A stretch of 27,071 nt of DNA from contig JAJYJR010000011.1 of NCBI GenBank assembly GCA_021789355.1, forward strand, positions 1 to 27,071. Reading direction: 5' to 3'. The stretch's first letter is position 1; every line of letters begins with the position of its first letter. This stretch comes from Chloroflexota bacterium (GTDB taxonomy: Bacteria > Chloroflexota > Limnocylindria > Limnocylindrales > CSP1-4). A model generated the notes under the pieces. It saw only the letters and a list, made by a program, of their open reading frames with translations, ran no database searches and was not told the origin of the DNA. Below are positions 7,697 through 15,701 of the stretch, in pieces. The translations under genes were made by a program, and so were the position numbers.

Positions 7697-8170
7697 ATGG
7701 ACGAGCAGGCGGAGCTGCTGGACCGAGAGATCACTTCCCGTCTCGCGTACCAAATGACGGAGTTGGACGGGTTGGACTCGAAAGCCACCACTGTGCTGGG
7801 AGCCGCCGGCGTATTGGTCGGCCTGATTGCCAATGCAGTTCGAGACTTTGATCCGCCTGCGCCGTCCCAGGCACGACTCGTGCTCTACGGTGCGTTCGTT
7901 GTTCTGCTCGCGGGCATTGGGGTTGGCGTCTGGAACCTCTGGCCACTTCGTCCCAATCTGGTGCCCGATCCCGACCACCTGCTGAAGCAGTACGCCGACA
8001 AGGGTGCGACTGAGACTCACGGCGCACTCGCCGCGACGCGCGCCCAAGCATTCACGGGAAACCGGGCGCTCGTGCGGGGGAAGGCGCGACTCCTTCGCGC
8101 GCAGTTACTCCTCCTCCTTGCCGGCGCAGCCTGCGTCGCCGGGGCGTATCTATTCCGTGCGATGGGGTGA
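7697..8170 (+). CDS. Three-TM membrane protein of unknown function
   Basis: The 157-residue protein opens with a charged helix (about 1-33), then a helix starting LDSKATTVLGAAGVLVGLIA (about 35-55). A second segment (about 67-92) contains LVLYGAFVVLLAGIGVGVWN, a cytosolic loop follows, and a third segment (about 130-155) contains LLLLLAGAACVAGAYLF. A charged helix leading into LDSKA and a TM hairpin is reminiscent of the small membrane effectors of signalling-type defence systems (for example PycTM-like proteins). The match is to general layout only, and no nucleotide cyclase gene is nearby. Two small frames follow closely on the same strand. Confidence 0.75.
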   Translation: MDEQAELLDREITSRLAYQMTELDGLDSKATTVLGAAGVLVGLIANAVRDFDPPAPSQARLVLYGAFVVLLAGIGVGVWNLWPLRPNLVPDPDHLLKQYADKGATETHGALAATRAQAFTGNRALVRGKARLLRAQLLLLLAGAACVAGAYLFRAMG

Positions 8171-8173
8171 GCC

Positions 8174-8332
8174 GTGAAGGACAAACGAGGGATCGAGCAA
8201 CCGCAGCGCCCGAAAGACTCCAAGGGCGAAGGAACTCAGGACACTCGACGGCAACCCTTTGTCGTCGACCCGAGACTTCTGAGCCGAGTCGAGAAGGGTG
8301 CTCTCGGTAACACGCAGAAGAGAGCGAAGTAA
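8174..8332 (+). CDS. 52-residue basic protein
   Basis: This short frame starts with GTG at 8174, 3 nt after the previous stop, with GGGGTGA placed as a ribosome site within the end of that gene. The product is strongly charged (many Lys, Arg, Asp, Glu) with a small hydrophobic core, FVVDPRLLSRVE. The tight spacing and GC-rich wobble positions support a real gene. No family is recognised. Confidence 0.55.
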   Translation: MKDKRGIEQPQRPKDSKGEGTQDTRRQPFVVDPRLLSRVEKGALGNTQKRAK

Positions 8333-8335
8333 GCG

Positions 8336-8530
8336 ATGGACGACACTCCCACGACACCCCAACCACCCCCGGCGCCAGCCCCCGAGCAGACACCGTCGCC
8401 CCCTGCTTCCCCACCGCCCGCGAGTCCGGTACCCGACAGCCCGTCATTCCATCCTGACCCCGGACTATTGAGTCCAGCCATCCGACACGTCACGACACTG
8501 CCACTGCGAAGGGCCGATCGAGACCCCTGA
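8336..8530 (+). CDS. 64-residue proline-rich protein
   Basis: It starts with ATG 3 nt after the preceding stop. The N-terminal half is almost entirely Pro, Ala, Ser and Thr (PTTPQPPPAPAPEQTPSPPA), with a less biased tail containing LLSPAIRHVTTLPLRR. It could be a linker-type or disordered partner of the two upstream genes. Such composition also arises by chance in GC-rich DNA, hence the moderate confidence. Confidence 0.4.
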   Translation: MDDTPTTPQPPPAPAPEQTPSPPASPPPASPVPDSPSFHPDPGLLSPAIRHVTTLPLRRADRDP

Positions 8531-8677
8531 CGGCTCCGTGCGCCGTTGACGTGGCCGACTCCGGCCGATGCCGGAGGCACGCACAGGCGCAGCCTTGGCC
8601 ACAGACGGCGACCGCCACCAGCAACCGCGGCCGCGCCCCCGGTCACCGTGGGATGGTCGACTCCCGCCCCGACGGTC

Positions 8678-11600
8678 CTAGTAGTGCTCCCGGACGTACG
8701 CATACGCGCGGTCATACAGGTCGCCGGTCGGGGGCAGGCCACTGCCGTTGAGGACGCGACGCAGTTGCCTCCGGACCTCGCGATCGCCGGGTTGGCTCTC
8801 CTGCCAGCCCGTCCCCCGGATGGGCCGCACGATGGCGTCGATCTGCTCGGCCACGTGCTCGATGATCACGGGCGTGCCGGGTGGCGCGTACTCGGCGAGG
8901 ATCTGGGTGAGGGCCCCCCGGTCGGGATCGAGCACCTGGAAGCCGTCCAGGCGTCCGTCCGCCTCGGCCCGCTCGGCACCCACGATCTGCCGGGCCAGGT
9001 CGAGCAGGTGCTTCAGGAACTCGACCGAGTCGCGCGCACCGGCCAGGCGGGTCCGGCGCAGCTCTTCGAGCCGTTCGGCCAGGGTGCGCCAGACCGGATG
9101 GGTCCCGGGACCGGCGAGCTTGCGGCGCAGGCGACCCTCCAGCGTGTCGAGCACCTGGTCCACGCTGGGTGCCACGCCGCCGATGCTGCCCCCGTCGGGG
9201 AAGAGGTCGAGCTGCTGGAGCGCGCCGAAGGTGTCGGCGTCGATGGCGATCGCATCGAGCGCCCCGGCGTCCACCCGGAAGTCGGTGACATACTCGCCGA
9301 GCAGTTCGGCGGTCTTGGTGCCCAGCCGATGCCAGAGCAGCGCGTTCGGATCGGCCGTGGGCTGCACGGAGTCGTACACCCGCGCCAGCCAGCGGTAGTC
9401 GGCCTCCACCTGCGCCGGCAGCTCGGCGGGCCAGAGGAACTCGAAGAGGCCCTCACAGCGCAGGAAGGCCTCGGCGAACCGCTCCCGCGCATCCGGCGTG
9501 GCCACCCGCTCCTGGGCCGCCAGGAGCTGCTCGTAGCCGGCGGCCGAACGATCGACGCCGGCGAAGGGGGCCAGCGCCTCCGCCACCCAGCCCGCCAGGA
9601 TGTCGACCAGGTCGTGCACCTCGGCCGGCAGCCGCGCCTTGCGCCCATCGTTGCGGATGGCCACGGCGCGCGCCAAGTCGGCCCCGAGACCGACGTAGTC
9701 GACCACCAGCCCAAACAGCTTCTCCTGGCCCGTGCGCGGGTTGGTGAAGCGCCGGTTGGTGCGACAGACGGCCTGGAAGAGCGTGTGGGCCCGGAGGGGC
9801 TTGTCGAGGTACATCACGCCCTCGACCGGGGCGTCGAAGCCCGCCAGCAGCTTGGCGGTCACGATCAGGAACCGGAGCGGATCGGCCGGGTCGAGGAAGC
9901 GGTCGCGCAGGGCGATCTCGGCCGAACGCTCGCGGTCGAATACCGACCACTCGGGCGGATCGTCCTTGGCGGTGGTCATCACGAGGTCCGCCTCTTCGCC
10001 CGGGAGCAGGTGCGCGCGGATCTCGTCGAGGTAGCGCACGCACAACTCGCGATCGAAGGCCACCACCTGGGCTTTGAGCCCGAGCGGCTCCACCCGGCGG
10101 CGGTAGTGCGCCACGATGTCGGCGCAGACGGTCGCGACCCGCGCGGGGGTCTTCATGTACTGGTCGACGCGGGATGCGCGCTTCGCGAGGTACCCGCGCT
10201 CGTCCTCGTCGAGGGCCTCGGCCGCCGCCAGCTCGGCGAACGCCTCGTCGAGGGCCTCGCGATCGACGTGGAAGTCGACCAGGCGGGTCTCGATGTGAAT
10301 GGGCAGGGTGGCGCCGTCGGCGATGGAACGTTCGACCGTGTAGTGGTTGAGCACGCCCTCGGGATCATCGGGATCGCCGAAGGTCTCCCAGGTGTTGCGA
10401 TCGGTGGTCGAGACGGGCGTGCCGGTCAGGCCGATGAAGCGCGCGTTGGGGAGGGCCGTGCGCATGTCGGTGCCGAGACGCCCTTCTTGGGTGCGGTGGG
10501 CCTCGTCGACCAGCACCACGATGTTGACGCGCTCATTCAGGAGGCCCGCGTCGGCGAAGCGGAAGATGGTGGTGACGATCACGCCCCGCGCGTCCTCGCG
10601 CAGCAGGCGGCGCAGGTCCTCCTTGGTCTCGGCCACCTGCATGCCGGGTAGGCCCACCGAGGCGAACTCGCCGATGGTCTGCTCGATGAGATCGAGCCGA
10701 TCGAGCACCACGAGGATGGTGGGGGCGTCGAGGTCCGCCTGCTGGCGCAGCTTGGCGGCGGCAAAGGCCATGACCAATGTCTTACCGGAGCCCTGGTGCT
10801 GCCAGACCAGGCCCTGCCGGCGATGGGGGTCGCGGCAGCGGGCCACGATCGCCTCGACCGCCTCGACCTGTGGGTAGCGGGGGATGAGCTTGGCGGTGTA
10901 GCCCCCGGCGGTCGAGGAGCGCCGCGAGTAGAGCGTGTAGGTGCGCAGGATGTCGAGGAGGAGCTCGGGGGCCAACAGCAGGCTCGCGGCGTGGAGCACG
11001 CCGGCCAACCCGGGCAGGGGCAGCGGGTCGCTGGTGCGGCCCCAGGGCAGCCACAGCTCGGGCGACTGGCGGATCGCGCCGTAGCGGAAGTCCTTGCCCT
11101 CGCTAGCGAACGAGAGGACGTTGGGGACGAAGAAGCCCGGGGTCTTCGTCTCGTACACGGAGTGGATGTCCCCCGCCGCATTGAGCCAGGAGCGCGAGCG
11201 GCTGACCGGGGTCTTCGTCTCGCCCACCACGAGCGGGAACCCGTTCACCCAGAGGACCAGGTCGTAGCGGCGCTCCTCGGTGCCCGGGTGATAGGTCACC
11301 TCGGTGGAGACCACGAGCGCGTTGGCGCGGGGGCTGTCGAAGTCGAGCAGGCGGACCGGCACGAAGTCGTCGGTGCCGACGAACTGGATCGTGTTTTGAC
11401 CGCGGAGCCACTCGGTCAGCCGGCGGTTGGCCTCGATCAGGCCGTCGTCCGCCACCGCGAGGATGGCGGCCCGCAGGCGCGGCAGGACCTCGTCGACGCG
11501 CTCCGGATGCGCCGCGATGGCCGGGTTCAGGCGACGCAGGGCGGCCGCGACCTCCGACTCCACCAGGACGCTGTCGGGCGGTCGGTCGAGTGCGCCGCCG

Positions 11601-11683
11601 GGGACGAAGTGCCAGCCGAGGTCAGGCCGGGTGAGCCGCTCGACGAGGGCCTCCTGCACCGCGGTCTCGCGGATCTCGCTCAC
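8678..11683 (-). CDS. hsdR: Type I restriction enzyme R subunit
   Basis: The 1001-residue protein is the motor and nuclease subunit of a type I restriction complex, cutting unmodified DNA after ATP-driven translocation. Domains in order: an N-terminal PD-(D/E)XK nuclease with D141 and E155-T-K157 (GETKTP); helicase motif I HQGSGKT at 296-302; DEAH at 393-396; motif III GLTGTP near 417; motif VI QAVCRTNR; then a helical C-terminal region for complex assembly. All key residues are present and the length is normal. The GTG start overlaps the hsdS stop (GTGA), so it is translated from the hsdM-hsdS-hsdR message. The enzyme can act only if hsdM makes product, which is doubtful here. Confidence 0.96.
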   Translation of the reverse strand: MSEIRETAVQEALVERLTRPDLGWHFVPGGALDRPPDSVLVESEVAAALRRLNPAIAAHPERVDEVLPRLRAAILAVADDGLIEANRRLTEWLRGQNTIQFVGTDDFVPVRLLDFDSPRANALVVSTEVTYHPGTEERRYDLVLWVNGFPLVVGETKTPVSRSRSWLNAAGDIHSVYETKTPGFFVPNVLSFASEGKDFRYGAIRQSPELWLPWGRTSDPLPLPGLAGVLHAASLLLAPELLLDILRTYTLYSRRSSTAGGYTAKLIPRYPQVEAVEAIVARCRDPHRRQGLVWQHQGSGKTLVMAFAAAKLRQQADLDAPTILVVLDRLDLIEQTIGEFASVGLPGMQVAETKEDLRRLLREDARGVIVTTIFRFADAGLLNERVNIVVLVDEAHRTQEGRLGTDMRTALPNARFIGLTGTPVSTTDRNTWETFGDPDDPEGVLNHYTVERSIADGATLPIHIETRLVDFHVDREALDEAFAELAAAEALDEDERGYLAKRASRVDQYMKTPARVATVCADIVAHYRRRVEPLGLKAQVVAFDRELCVRYLDEIRAHLLPGEEADLVMTTAKDDPPEWSVFDRERSAEIALRDRFLDPADPLRFLIVTAKLLAGFDAPVEGVMYLDKPLRAHTLFQAVCRTNRRFTNPRTGQEKLFGLVVDYVGLGADLARAVAIRNDGRKARLPAEVHDLVDILAGWVAEALAPFAGVDRSAAGYEQLLAAQERVATPDARERFAEAFLRCEGLFEFLWPAELPAQVEADYRWLARVYDSVQPTADPNALLWHRLGTKTAELLGEYVTDFRVDAGALDAIAIDADTFGALQQLDLFPDGGSIGGVAPSVDQVLDTLEGRLRRKLAGPGTHPVWRTLAERLEELRRTRLAGARDSVEFLKHLLDLARQIVGAERAEADGRLDGFQVLDPDRGALTQILAEYAPPGTPVIIEHVAEQIDAIVRPIRGTGWQESQPGDREVRRQLRRVLNGSGLPPTGDLYDRAYAYVREHY

Positions 11684-12900
11684 GTCGCACCGTCGAGGAA
11701 GCGGTCGTAGGAGGCGGGGATCTCGTGGTCGCCGGACAGAAGGTCGTTGAGCAGCGCCGAACGAAACTGGCGGAGACGACTGGCCAACTGGGCGGCCGCG
11801 ATCGCCACTGCCTGGAGGCCATCTGCGGCTGAGGAGATCGTGCGCTGCGCTGCCCGGGTCGGCACGTCGGCTCGCAACGCCAGGTACTCGCGGGTGCGCA
11901 GGTTACGGATGTTCGTGGTCGCCGTCTGGTACAGGGCCGGGATGCCACGACGGTGCCACGACCAAAGTAGCCAGAAGAGGAACGAGGGTTCGACCTTGGA
12001 GGTATCCGGTCGAAGGAGCTGGACGAAGTTGGCGATGATCGACGGCACCAACGGCTCGGGGCAGCGAACAACGCGACCCACTGGGCGTGTTGGCGTGCCA
12101 CCGGACTTCTCCAGCAGCACGTCCGCATTGCGGAGCGCCCGGGAGGTCATCTGGCCCACCGACACCGCCCGTACCGCGGCGGAGTTCGGCGTGGCCCAGC
12201 CGTCCGCGCCGAACTCGGTGCTGCGGTACACAGCGACGTCACGCTCGCCACGTCCCGGGTCTGCACCCCAGACGCCGCCGATGTCCAACGCCAAGAGCGA
12301 CTCGACCGGAGCGCCCGAGGTGTTCGGGTCGGCAACGCGTGCCGCGAGGAACGCGTCCAACGCATCCCATGTCGCCGCGGACGTGCCGTGGGCTCGATCA
12401 GCCGCTTCGTCCACCGCCGCTACAAGATCGACGATGCGGCGTTGGTCGTCGGGTGGGGGGAACTCGACCGCGATCGAGCGCAGTGACTCGCTGTTCAACG
12501 TCTTGCCCTTGACCGCCCGGCCGGCAGACGCCTCCAGATCGAGGTGGCCAAGCCACAGAGCCAGGTACGCGGAGTCCAGGGCTCCGACGGTGGGGCGGAT
12601 GGCAGCGATGGCCTCGTTTGGAAAGACGTCAACCCCGGCGAACCCGACCCTGCCAAGGGTGAGCTTGAAACTCATCAGGAGGGTCCCGCGTTCGACCCTC
12701 TTGGCCTTGCCTTCGTGCTCGGCCGTTTCAGTAACGCCCTCGTGCACGGGTACGACAACCGGCGCCGTCATGTCGGCAATCGTGCAGAACGGGCGGTCGA
12801 GCGACTGCGTCCAGTAGCGTGGTTCATTGCGCGGCGGAGTCCGGCCGATCGAGATGGAGGCCACCTCGCCGAGTGTGGCCGCCTCCCACCCGTCACGCAT
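11680..12900 (-). CDS. hsdS: Type I restriction-modification specificity subunit S
   Basis: The 406-residue protein has the usual two-fold layout. The first target-recognition domain (about 1-140) starts DGWEAATLGEVASISIGRTP and is followed by a conserved helical spacer with PPPDDQRRIVDLVAAVDEAAD (about 148-170). The second recognition domain (about 195-335) follows, then a second spacer (RAAQRTISSAADGLQAVAIA) and a short tail. It sets the DNA sequence recognised by the methyltransferase and endonuclease. The ATG at 12900 overlaps the hsdM stop by 8 nt. The target sequence cannot be read from the protein by eye. Confidence 0.93.
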   Translation of the reverse strand: MRDGWEAATLGEVASISIGRTPPRNEPRYWTQSLDRPFCTIADMTAPVVVPVHEGVTETAEHEGKAKRVERGTLLMSFKLTLGRVGFAGVDVFPNEAIAAIRPTVGALDSAYLALWLGHLDLEASAGRAVKGKTLNSESLRSIAVEFPPPDDQRRIVDLVAAVDEAADRAHGTSAATWDALDAFLAARVADPNTSGAPVESLLALDIGGVWGADPGRGERDVAVYRSTEFGADGWATPNSAAVRAVSVGQMTSRALRNADVLLEKSGGTPTRPVGRVVRCPEPLVPSIIANFVQLLRPDTSKVEPSFLFWLLWSWHRRGIPALYQTATTNIRNLRTREYLALRADVPTRAAQRTISSAADGLQAVAIAAAQLASRLRQFRSALLNDLLSGDHEIPASYDRFLDGAT

Positions 12901-14402
12901 AGCCCGCCTCGGCCAGTCGTTCAGCCAGCCGCTCCTCGGCCTCGTGCAACGCCCGCTGCGCCTCCGCCAGCTCGGCGAGCGCCGTCTCCACGTCGATCAC
13001 CTCGGCCGCCGCGCCCTTTACGTAGCGGCCGATGTTCAGATCCCAGCCGTTCGCCTCGATCTCGGCGTGGGGGACCAGCCGGCCCCCGACGCTGTCGGTG
13101 CCGTCCTGCTCGGAGCCGGTCCGGTAGGCCGCCAGGATCGTCTCCACGTCCTCCGGCCGCATGCGGTTCTGGTTGCGCCCCTTCTCGAACCGCTTGGAGC
13201 CGTCCACAAAGAGCACGTGCCCTCGGCGCTCGGGTCCCTTGGTGGCGTGGAAGATCAGGAGGCAGGCCGGGATCGAGGTCGAGTAGAAGAGGTTGGGCGG
13301 CAGCCCGATCACCGCCTCCAGTTGGTCCGAGCGGATGAGGCACTGGCGGATCTGCGCCTCCGCGCCACCCCCGGAACAGGACCCCGTGCGGCATCACCAC
13401 GCCGACCCGTCCGCTCATCGGGCGCATCGAGGCGACCATGTGCTGCACCCAGGCGTAGTCCCCGAACGAGGCGGGTGGCAGGCCACAGGCGGCCCGGCCC
13501 CACGGGTCGTGGGCCCAGACCTCGGCGCCCCAGTTCTTCAGGGAAAACGGGGGATTGGTGATCACCACGTCGAAGCGGTCGAGGTGTCCCGCAGCGTCGA
13601 GGAACTTGGGGTCGCGCAGGGTGTCGCCCCGCCGCACCCGGGCGTCCTCGATGTCGTGGAGGAAGAGGTTCATGCGCGCGATGGCCGAGGTGGTGAGCTG
13701 CACCTCCTGGCCGAAGAAGCGCATCTGGGCCACCGAGCCCCCGGCCTCCAGCACCTCGGCGGCGGCCTCGATGAGCATGCCGCCCGAGCCGACCGCGGGG
13801 TCGTACACCGTGTCCGTGGGCCCCGGGTCGAGGATCTTCGTCAGGAGGCGGACCACCGAGCGCGGGGTGAAGAACTCGCCGGCCTTCTTGCCCGACGCGT
13901 CGGCGAACTGCCGGAGCAGGTACTCGTAGGCCGCACCCAGGACGTCGTGGCCGACCCGCGCGGGATGCAGGTCGAGCGTGGTGAAGGCGCCGATCAGGTT
14001 GCGCAGGGCATGCTCGGGCAGCTTGTCCTTGTTGCCCCACTGCACGTCCCCGAAGATCAGGGCGAGCGTCTCGGGGTTGGCCTGCTCGATGCGCTGGAGC
14101 ATGGTCTGGAGCGCCACCCCGACGTTGTCGGTGACCCGACGCAGGTCGCGCCAGTGACAGCCCTCGGGGATCTGGAAGCGGTAGTTCTCGGGCAGCGAGG
14201 CGAGGGCCTCGTCGCCGCCGTAGTCGGCCAGGGCTCGCGCGTGCTCGCTGTCCCAGGTGTCGCTGATCCGCTTGAAGAAGAGCAGCGGGAAGATGTAGGC
14301 CTTGAAGTCAGCCGGATCGACCGGACCGCGCAGGGAGTTCGCGGCCGCCCAGAGGCGTGACTCCAGGTCCTGCTGGGTGAGGCCGAGGGGTTCCTGGGTC
14401 AT
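12893..14402 (-). pseudogene. hsdM: Type I N6-adenine methyltransferase subunit M, frameshifted
   Basis: The ATG at 14402 (CGGAG 7 nt upstream) starts a protein with the HsdM N-terminal helical domain (LWAAANSLRG...YIFPLLFFKRISDTW). The S-adenosylmethionine motif DPAVGSGG is at 201-208 and the catalytic NPPF at 283-286. After GVVMPHGVLFRG, near base 13367, the frame is lost. Removing a single base there (A on the + strand) restores GGAEAQIRQCLIRSDQLEAV, which runs on to IGLPPNLFYSTSIPACLLIF and the normal C-terminus, ending at 12893. The full product would be about 502 residues, normal for the family. As written, the first frame runs on to 12921 with an unrelated tail. Either the gene is broken or the base is a sequencing error beside a C-run. 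Confidence 0.9.
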
Positions 14403-14550
14403 GCGGACTCCGAGTGGCGCCAACCGTGCCGTGGACGAGTGGTGGTGAGTCTATCGACCACCGCCGCGCGGTTGGGAGCGACGCGGTCGAGGTGACCTCG
14501 ACCGGCCATCGAAGTCATGGAACGGGTCGGGCGCCCGGGTCGTCTGTCGA

Positions 14551-15225
14551 TCACCGGCGTGCAAGCACATGGCGCGCCGCCGCAAAACGCCTGGAGGCGC
14601 ATGGAATGCAGTTCAGCAGGGGCATGAACCCGCCCTTCCCGCTCGGCATTTCACTGTCGGGCACGTTACGGATCAGGCCAACGGCTTCCAGCAATAGGAG
14701 GTCGCGGCGGTCCAGTGCCAGTCCTCGGGTACGGGCGCGGTCCTCCAGTTCCCGCACCGACACGGGCTCGCCCACGTTGTTGAGCCATCGTGCGTAGACA
14801 AGCCAGAACTGCCAGAAGAGTCGATCGCCCGCGGCGCCGAACAACTCTTGCAGCACGTCGAGGCTGTATTTGGCGAACACGTCGAGCACCACGGCCTGCT
14901 GGCAGTTGCTGACCTGGATGCCTTCGATCCAGTCACCACACGGCGCCAGCGGGAGTCCGTCGGCATAGCGATGGACGTCGTCGATGCTACGCGCGCCTTC
15001 TGCATTCACGGCGAGGACTGCCTGAGCATCGATCTGCCCGGCTGACTGCGGCCAGGCCAACAGGTCCATGACTTCGCCTGAGTGTGGTGCGGGGTGGTCG
15101 CGGGTGTATTTGATGCCGGCCTGGAGACGGCTCATGCGCACCGACAGACAGGATGGGCACAGGTGGCGACGCGAGGCGCGTGAGCGCAACGGAAGGGGCC
15201 GAGCACAGTCAAGACAGGCTGCCAC
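14551..15225 (-). CDS. Zinc-ribbon protein with winged-helix-like C-terminal part
   Basis: The GTG at 15225 was chosen because GAGGT lies 6 nt upstream and the protein then opens with a zinc-ribbon-like pair: CLDC at residues 4-7 and CPSC about 20 residues later. The middle is helical and mentions no catalytic motif. Residues about 150-200 (WLNNVGEPVSVRELEDRART) and the following LDRRDLLLLEAVGLIR look like a winged helix. It lies 148 nt upstream of hsdM in the same direction, so it may be a regulator or accessory of the restriction locus. That link is positional only. The last 15 residues are Arg/Ala-rich. Confidence 0.65.
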   Translation of the reverse strand: MAACLDCARPLPLRSRASRRHLCPSCLSVRMSRLQAGIKYTRDHPAPHSGEVMDLLAWPQSAGQIDAQAVLAVNAEGARSIDDVHRYADGLPLAPCGDWIEGIQVSNCQQAVVLDVFAKYSLDVLQELFGAAGDRLFWQFWLVYARWLNNVGEPVSVRELEDRARTRGLALDRRDLLLLEAVGLIRNVPDSEMPSGKGGFMPLLNCIPCASRRFAAARHVLARR

Positions 15226-15701
15226 TATGGACCTCGCCGAGCGCCCCAACCCATGTCCGCCCCTAACGCCGTGCCGCCCACGGTCGCGCCTGACACCTGG
15301 CAAACCCCATCGACCATCACGTCGCACTGCGCGTCGGCTCACGGTACGGCGAGTTGAGGATCGGGTTCTCGATGATCTCGGCCAACCCATGCCCTCGCGG
15401 TCGGTCCGGTGGCTCACCCCTCGGCCGGTCGTGCCCCTCGCCGGCGTGCGTCCCGTCACGCACGAGCATACCGGGCGGCGTGCCAGGTTGTTGGGCACGG
15501 GGGGAGCGCGCGATCGGGTCTCGCGGCCCATCGAGCGCGAGCAAGCTGTCAAACTGGCTCAGGTGAGCGGCTTTGATGTCGAGGACGTCGGCGGCTTCAT
15601 ACCAAAGCGCGCTTCAACTACGTCGTTTGCGATCGCGTCTTGTCAAAGTTGTGACGCCTGCGCTTGAATAATGGCAACACGGAGCGCACGGGAGGAAGCG
15701 A
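15226..15701. other. 476-bp gene-poor stretch between divergent genes
   Basis: It lies between the zinc-ribbon gene (-) and fic (+). Besides the restriction-gene scrap at 15320-15379 I see no supported gene. Frames across it are Arg/Pro-rich in every direction. The last 100 bp are AT-richer and probably hold the fic promoter, but no clear -35/-10 pair was identified. Confidence 0.5.
15320..15379 (-). pseudogene. N-terminal scrap of a helicase-type restriction gene
   Basis: The - strand frame encodes EIIENPILNSPYREPTR and then diverges to a stop. The ENPILNSPY-x-EP-x-R sequence is, as I recall it, the N-terminal signature of large DEAD/DEAH-box restriction proteins of the BPTD_3080/type III R type. 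A TTG three codons upstream would be the natural start. Nothing of the remaining roughly 900 residues is present, so it is a relic of a deleted neighbour. Confidence 0.5.

Noticed and set aside
8546..10651. Long + strand frame of about 700 residues opposite hsdR
   Set aside because: It is the antisense of hsdR, rich in Arg, Gly, Gln and His, and has no motif. hsdR carries complete catalytic motifs on the other strand.
13293..14360. Long + strand frame opposite hsdM
   Set aside because: Antisense of hsdM with no family motif. The HsdM reading is supported by NPPF and DPAVGSGG.
15068..15667. 199-codon + strand frame before fic
   Set aside because: Arg/Pro-rich, partly antisense to the zinc-ribbon gene, with no family signal.
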